From NCBI GenBank assembly GCA_040753835.1, contig JBFMDM010000099.1, positions 1 through 8,130 of the forward strand: DNA of 8,130 nucleotides, in the 5' to 3' direction. Below are positions 5,046 through 8,130 of the stretch, one piece after another (the first letter of the stretch is position 1; each line of letters starts with the position of its first letter). Position numbers and translations under genes: made by a program. This stretch comes from JACRIK01 sp040753835 (GTDB lineage: Bacteria; Planctomycetota; MHYJ01; JACQXL01). Below the pieces are notes generated by a model. That model did no database searches. It was not told the origin of the DNA and was given only the letters and a program-made list of their open reading frames with translations.

Positions 5046-6356
5046 CTAACGAGTCGGGTAAAAGGCATCTTGATCAATAAACGGCCTGATATTGCCGCCG
5101 TGAGGCAGGATAAAGACCCGGGCATTATCAGGCATCTGCCGGAATAAAATATCAAGCGCCTTTCTGATGTCACCAACCGGCGTGAAGCGCAATCTCCTGA
5201 CAAGCGAATCGCCGAGTTCCGAATAAAAATGGATGTCAAACCTTTTTGCCTTTATCAGATTGCACAAGGCCGTGTGGCCTGAAACCACAAATTTTCTGCG
5301 CAGTTCGGATTCCATCCGGCCGGTGGACGAATATTTTAGCCAGTCCAGGAATATTTCAGAGCCGATTCCCTCCTTGCACTCAGCCAGAACCAGCATCCTG
5401 CCGTTATCCTTCAGGGCATAAGAGGCATTCTCTATCGCCTTATGGGCCTGGATAAAATTAACATCGGTCGGCCAGCCGCCGGACGAGGCGATGACAAAAT
5501 CCGCTTTCTCTTTAAGCGGCACGCGGTAAATCCGGTCAACGAAGTTGCATCCCCTGCGGTGGGCATCAACAATATCGCCGCAGAATATCCCGATAACCCG
5601 GTCCCTGCTGTCAAGGGCCAGGTTGACCGAGAAAATCCGGCCCCGGCCGGCCAATTCAGCGGCCTCTGCCATATCCTCATTTACCGGATTGCCGCCAAGT
5701 TTGCCCAGGCAGGCGTCCGGATTCTTGCCCTTACGGGGCGGCTTGTTCAGGACCAAACTGTGGTTCTGCTGGATGGTTTCATAGGACGAAATCCCGGGCA
5801 GGATGAGTTTGCGCCCGCCTGAAAAACCGGCGTAATAATGATAGCCGATTGCGCCGACAACAATGACCTTGTCCGCGCCGGCGCAATGCCGGTTGATGCT
5901 CACCCGCGTGCATCTGGAGGTCCTTCCGATATACGCCAATTCATCAGGATTACGGGCGTCGTGGTCCACAATTCTCACCGAGCGATAGGCCATAGGGCCG
6001 ACCAGTTCCCTTATCTCGGCCGATGTATGCCCGGAATGCGAGCCGCGGGCCAGGATGACGGTGATGTTTTTCCGGTCAATGCCCTTCCCCTTAAGCCGGC
6101 GGATGACAACGTCAAGCACCTTGTCAGACGGGCAACGCCTGGTCTTGTCCGGAATAACAACGGCTATTTTATCATTCCTGCCGAAGAAGGAATCAAATCG
6201 GGCCGAATTAACCGGATGATTGACGGCCCGCATCAGGGCGGCCGAGAAACCGGCAACCGGCGCCGGCTCTTTTACCTCCAATAACCTGTATTTTACGGAT
6301 GACGGAACGTGCAGAACCAGATGCCTTTTGCCGTAGGGAAGTTTTATCGTATGCAC
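5046..6356 (-). CDS. larA: LarA-family nickel-dependent (lactate) racemase
   Basis: LarA enzymes racemise 2-hydroxy acids (lactate in the type case, other acids in paralogues) using the nickel-pincer nucleotide cofactor made by LarB, LarC and LarE. The product has 436 residues, near the 424 of the Lactiplantibacillus enzyme. Expected catalytic residues are in place: Arg74 (TRRCP), His107 in ARGSHSGHT, His173 in GYHYYAGFSGGRK, the cofactor-linking Lys183 and Ni-ligand His199 in NHSL. GGNPVNEDM (221-229) and GGWPTDVNFIQAHKA (293-307) are also typical. The start is GTG at 6356; an in-frame TAG a few codons upstream allows little extension, and there is no visible SD. It follows the STAS gene across a family 1 element that carries a promoter aimed at it. 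Lar maturation genes are not in the window, and the true substrate cannot be told. Confidence 0.88.
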   Translation of the reverse strand: MHTIKLPYGKRHLVLHVPSSVKYRLLEVKEPAPVAGFSAALMRAVNHPVNSARFDSFFGRNDKIAVVIPDKTRRCPSDKVLDVVIRRLKGKGIDRKNITVILARGSHSGHTSAEIRELVGPMAYRSVRIVDHDARNPDELAYIGRTSRCTRVSINRHCAGADKVIVVGAIGYHYYAGFSGGRKLILPGISSYETIQQNHSLVLNKPPRKGKNPDACLGKLGGNPVNEDMAEAAELAGRGRIFSVNLALDSRDRVIGIFCGDIVDAHRRGCNFVDRIYRVPLKEKADFVIASSGGWPTDVNFIQAHKAIENASYALKDNGRMLVLAECKEGIGSEIFLDWLKYSSTGRMESELRRKFVVSGHTALCNLIKAKRFDIHFYSELGDSLVRRLRFTPVGDIRKALDILFRQMPDNARVFILPHGGNIRPFIDQDAFYPTR

Positions 6357-6368
6357 GGTAATATTATG

Positions 6369-6488
6369 CCCCGTTAGAGATACCTAATATATACAGAGAG
6401 TAATTAAAACACATCCAATGGTCAATGTCAAAATATTAGGAAAAACTATATATAGACGGTCACCTATGGTGACCTATCTCTAACGGGG
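6369..6488. repeat. Family 1 element, copy 2 (STAS-larA junction)
   Basis: A 120-base element bounded by perfect 14-base inverted repeats CCCCGTTAGAGATA (6369-6382) and TATCTCTAACGGGG (6475-6488). A hairpin GGTCACC-TAT-GGTGACC (6458-6474) abuts the right arm, as in copy 1 but with a changed, still complementary stem. A further inner pair is CCTAATAT (6383-6390) and ATATTAGG (6433-6440). The element is flanked by TTATG on both sides (6364-6368 and 6489-6493), a candidate 5-base target duplication. It lies exactly between the STAS stop codon and the larA leader. Confidence 0.82.
6403..6431 (-). promoter_or_regulatory. Promoter inside the family 1 element, directed at larA
   Basis: Read on the minus strand: TTGACA (6431-6426), 17 bases, then TTTAAT (6408-6403) preceded by TGT, an extended -10. 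The transcript would begin near 6396, cross the element arm, and reach the larA GTG after about 40 bases. The corresponding position in copy 1 reads TTGTTC-17-TTTAAG, a weaker version pointing toward pssA. Confidence 0.5.
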
Positions 6489-6836
6489 TTATGCCAGCGA
6501 AGTCAGGGCGGACTCCATATTATCCACAATCGTGAATATCTGGGACAGCCCCAGGAGGTCAAAGACCTCTTTAACGGCCGGCTTGGGTCGGACGATGACG
6601 ATATTGCCCTGGTTTTCCTGGGCCACGCCTATAGAGCCGATAAAAACGCCGGCCCCGGCGCTGGAGATATAATCCACCCCGGACATATCCACAATCAGCC
6701 GGTACATCTTCTGGTTGAATAGATTGTTTATTGTCTGCTCAAACTCGCCGTAGGTGTAGGCATCCAGGAACCCCTTCAGTTTAACAAGAATCGCCCCGTT
6801 CGGTAATTTCTGCATCTCAATCTTGATTTCTGCCAT
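6489..6836 (-). CDS. STAS-domain anti-sigma factor antagonist (SpoIIAA/RsbV type)
   Basis: A single STAS domain of 115 residues. In partner-switching systems the unphosphorylated form binds the RsbW-type kinase and frees its target; phosphorylation by the kinase inactivates it and a PP2C phosphatase restores it. Both partner types are encoded directly upstream. The core LIVDMSGVDYISSAGAGVFIG is visible. The second Ser of YISSAG (Ser59 from this start) aligns with the phosphorylated serine of SpoIIAA. ATG at 6836 is preferred over the TTG one codon earlier because AGGAGG (6842-6847) is 5 bases away. The TAA stop touches the family 1 element, so the last codons and the element arm are contiguous. 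Confidence 0.9.
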   Translation of the reverse strand: MAEIKIEMQKLPNGAILVKLKGFLDAYTYGEFEQTINNLFNQKMYRLIVDMSGVDYISSAGAGVFIGSIGVAQENQGNIVIVRPKPAVKEVFDLLGLSQIFTIVDNMESALTSLA

Positions 6837-6841
6837 CAATT

Positions 6842-6847
6842 CCTCCT
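6842..6847 (-). promoter_or_regulatory. Strong ribosome binding site of the STAS gene
   Basis: The minus strand reads GAGGAGGA, with AGGAGG 5 bases before ATG 6836. It selects that ATG over the adjacent TTG at 6839 and is the strongest SD in the window, suggesting abundant STAS protein relative to the kinase. Confidence 0.65.
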
Positions 6848-6863
6848 CGTCTGTTCCCGCTGT

Positions 6864-6922
6864 GAAACCGCCTCGTTTCGCCCCGCTTGGGCGGGACGGA
6901 GTTTATCCCGCTCTTGGCGGGA
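6864..6922. repeat. Cluster of three hairpins between the RsbW-like and STAS genes
   Basis: GAAAC-N6-GTTTC (6864-6879), CCCGC-TTGG-GCGGG (6882-6895) and TCCCGC-TCTTG-GCGGGA (6906-6922). The last two share GTCCCGCC...GCGGG on the minus strand and are probably diverged copies of each other. They occupy most of the 109-base gap. No T-run follows on the minus strand, so they look like repeat DNA or mRNA processing/stability stems rather than a terminator. Confidence 0.55.
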
Positions 6923-6945
6923 CTGTCGCTTCGCAGGTAATTTAA

Positions 6946-7380
6946 TTATCTATCGGATGTTGTCAAATATTTTATTAGAGTTAATTGGTTTTGCCCGTTC
7001 TTGAACGAATATCTAACCTCGTCCATTATCCGCCTCATCAGGAAAATACCCAATCCCCTTTTCTTGCCCTGCTTGATATGCTCCGCAATATCCTTGATTT
7101 TTATCCTGTCCGGGTCAAAGTCCCTTCCGCCGTTCATTATCCTAATCTGGAATTGTTTGGGATTGGCCTCAACATTGATGTCAATATATCCGCTCTTGTT
7201 GAACTGGTAGGCGTGCTCAACGATATTACTCAGGGCCTCGTCCGTGGCCAGGACAATCTTATTCTCATCGCTGGGCGCCACGTTGACCTTCCTGATGGTT
7301 CTGAGGATAAAATGCCGGGCCAGGTTCAGGTGTTTCAGTTCGCTGTTGATAACCAGCCGGTCTTTAATCTCTTTTGTCAT
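6946..7380 (-). CDS. RsbW/SpoIIAB-like ATPase (GHKL-type anti-sigma or switch kinase)
   Basis: A single HATPase_c_2 domain of 144 residues. The N-box DEALSNIVEHAY (47-58) carries Glu48 and Asn52. The G1-like segment is IMNGGRDFDP (81-90), and RGLGIFLMRRIMDEV (108-122) is the G2-like segment. Proteins of this type phosphorylate a STAS partner and, when free, bind a sigma factor or another output protein. The STAS partner follows and the PP2C phosphatase precedes it. The G1 box normally has Asp where Asn83 stands, which may alter nucleotide binding. ATG 7380 (AGGAG at 7389-7393, 8 bases away) and GTG 7383 (5 bases) are both possible starts. No sigma factor gene is visible. Confidence 0.87.
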   Translation of the reverse strand: MTKEIKDRLVINSELKHLNLARHFILRTIRKVNVAPSDENKIVLATDEALSNIVEHAYQFNKSGYIDINVEANPKQFQIRIMNGGRDFDPDRIKIKDIAEHIKQGKKRGLGIFLMRRIMDEVRYSFKNGQNQLTLIKYLTTSDR

Positions 7381-7395
7381 CACTTCTGCTCCTGT

Positions 7396-7508
7396 ATCCC
7401 GAATCCCACTGGGATGTCCCAGACATTACGTCGGGGCGGGTTATCCCCCGCCGGCTACGCCTGGCGAGGCGAGCGCTTCAATAAACTGCCCTATAAATAA
7501 AGCGGGGT
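7396..7508 (+). repeat. Family 2 structured repeat, copy B (between phosphatase and RsbW-like genes)
   Basis: It has the same block order as 4341-4466: ATCCCGAATCCCACTGGGATG region with the stem ATCCCA-C-TGGGAT (7403-7415), hairpin GGCGGG-TTATCC-CCCGCC (7435-7452), CAATAAACTG (7479-7488), and CGCTT (7474-7478) pairable with AAGCG (7500-7504). It fills almost the whole gap, from 3 bases beyond the SD of the RsbW-like gene to 6 bases from the phosphatase stop. Relative to the flanking genes its orientation is opposite to that of copy A. Confidence 0.68.
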
Positions 7509-7514
7509 ATCGGA

Positions 7515-8130
7515 TTATATTGCCTGCGGCTTTGCTTCATCATTTACGGCAGCCGGACCGGAAGCCGCGGTCCTTTTGACGCATACCAGGGTAATATCGT
7601 CGTGCTGGGGCGCGCTGCCCTTGAAGTCATTCAGGAACTTTATCACGGCGTCAATGAAACGTTGGGATTCAAGATGGTGTGTTTCACCCACGAACTTATA
7701 AAATCTCTCGCCGCCCAGTTCGTTGTCCTTTTCATCCATTGACTCGGTCACGCCGTCCGTAAAACTCACCACCAAATCGCCGGGATTAATCAGGATACTT
7801 TCCTCTTTGATAGTCCGGTCAAAGACCGGCCCGCGGTCAAAGCCCAGGGCAATGCCGTTGGGATTAAATAATTCGTAGCGTTTCTGGTCGTTGCGCCAAA
7901 TCACCAGCGGATTATGGCCGGCGCTGGAGACCTTGAGCATTCCGGTCCTGATATTCAGGATGCAATACATCGCGGTCACGAACATCCCGCGCCTGAGGTC
8001 CCGGGCCAGCACCCGGTTGACCTTCTTCAGGGTGTCGGCCGCGGAAAGGTTTCTTTCCGATTCCATCCTGATTAAACTGCGGGTCATAGTCATAATCATT
8101 GAAGCGCCCACGCCCTTGCCGGAGACGTCA
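7515..8130 (-). CDS. PP2C/SpoIIE-type serine phosphatase, C-terminal part (cut by window edge)
   Basis: The frame enters from the right edge and ends at TAA 7515-7517, giving 205 visible residues of an RsbU/SpoIIE-like phosphatase domain. Metal-site and core motifs: DVSGKGVGAS at the edge (about 8129-8100), MFVTAMYCILN, SSAGHNP, FTDGVTE with its acidic residues, and HDDITLVCVKR near the end. Such enzymes remove phosphate from a STAS antagonist, here presumably the one encoded two genes downstream, turning the switch on. Any N-terminal sensor domain lies outside the window. The last roughly 20 residues are Ala/Pro-rich and disordered-looking. It appears to be the upstream member of the module; spacing to the RsbW-like gene is occupied by a family 2 repeat. 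Confidence 0.92.
   Translation of the reverse strand, partial: DVSGKGVGASMIMTMTRSLIRMESERNLSAADTLKKVNRVLARDLRRGMFVTAMYCILNIRTGMLKVSSAGHNPLVIWRNDQKRYELFNPNGIALGFDRGPVFDRTIKEESILINPGDLVVSFTDGVTESMDEKDNELGGERFYKFVGETHHLESQRFIDAVIKFLNDFKGSAPQHDDITLVCVKRTAASGPAAVNDEAKPQAI

Noticed and set aside
5838..6284. 148-codon plus-strand ORF opposite larA.
   Set aside because: Fully antisense to a well-supported gene, no recognisable protein motifs; a shadow of the larA codon pattern.
6985..7500. 171-codon plus-strand ORF opposite the RsbW-like gene.
   Set aside because: Antisense shadow of a recognisable ATPase; it also runs through the family 2 repeat.
1..8130. tRNA, rRNA or phage genes.
   Set aside because: No cloverleaf, rRNA-like block or phage protein was recognised on either strand.

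Overview
The window looks like a chromosomal segment of an uncultured bacterium with a Gram-negative-type lipid set and roughly 50% GC. The best lineage hint is a SpoVG protein with a zinc ribbon inserted in its middle, a form I recall from Planctomycetota and relatives. That assignment is from memory of the family and is not proven here.

Layout. The edge (1-148, minus) holds the N-terminus of an unknown single-pass membrane protein. Reading rightward on the plus strand comes a housekeeping cluster: psd and pssA (phosphatidylethanolamine synthesis), folK (folate), panC (pantothenate), ispE (MEP isoprenoid pathway) and spoVG. Their order and tight or reconstructably tight spacing suggest one operon from a promoter at 211-239. 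A convergent minus-strand block runs from the right edge back to 5046: a PP2C/SpoIIE-type phosphatase (partial), an RsbW-like ATPase, a STAS anti-anti-sigma protein and a LarA-type nickel-dependent racemase. The first three form a partner-switching module. The last plus and minus genes meet with only 3 bases between their stop codons.

Nearly every intergenic gap is occupied by a short structured repeat. I can distinguish three families with at least two copies each: (1) elements with CCCCGTTAGA... terminal inverted repeats (1881-2010, 2519-2601, 6369-6488); (2) elements built on CCCGAATCC...TGGGATG and CAATAAACTG blocks (4341-4466, 7396-7508); (3) elements ending in CTAACAGC...TAAGAAA just before a start codon (about 931-1044 and 4517-4592). 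A further palindromic piece sits in-frame inside folK, and another seems to have supplied the PssA C-terminal tail.

The most striking observation concerns family 1. Deleting each element together with a short flanking duplication rebuilds a tight gene junction: an ATG start for folK, an ATGA stop/start overlap for folK-panC, and a 7-base STAS-larA gap. These look like recent insertions of a small non-autonomous element into operon junctions, after which the element arms supply new start or stop codons. One copy also carries a good promoter aimed at larA.
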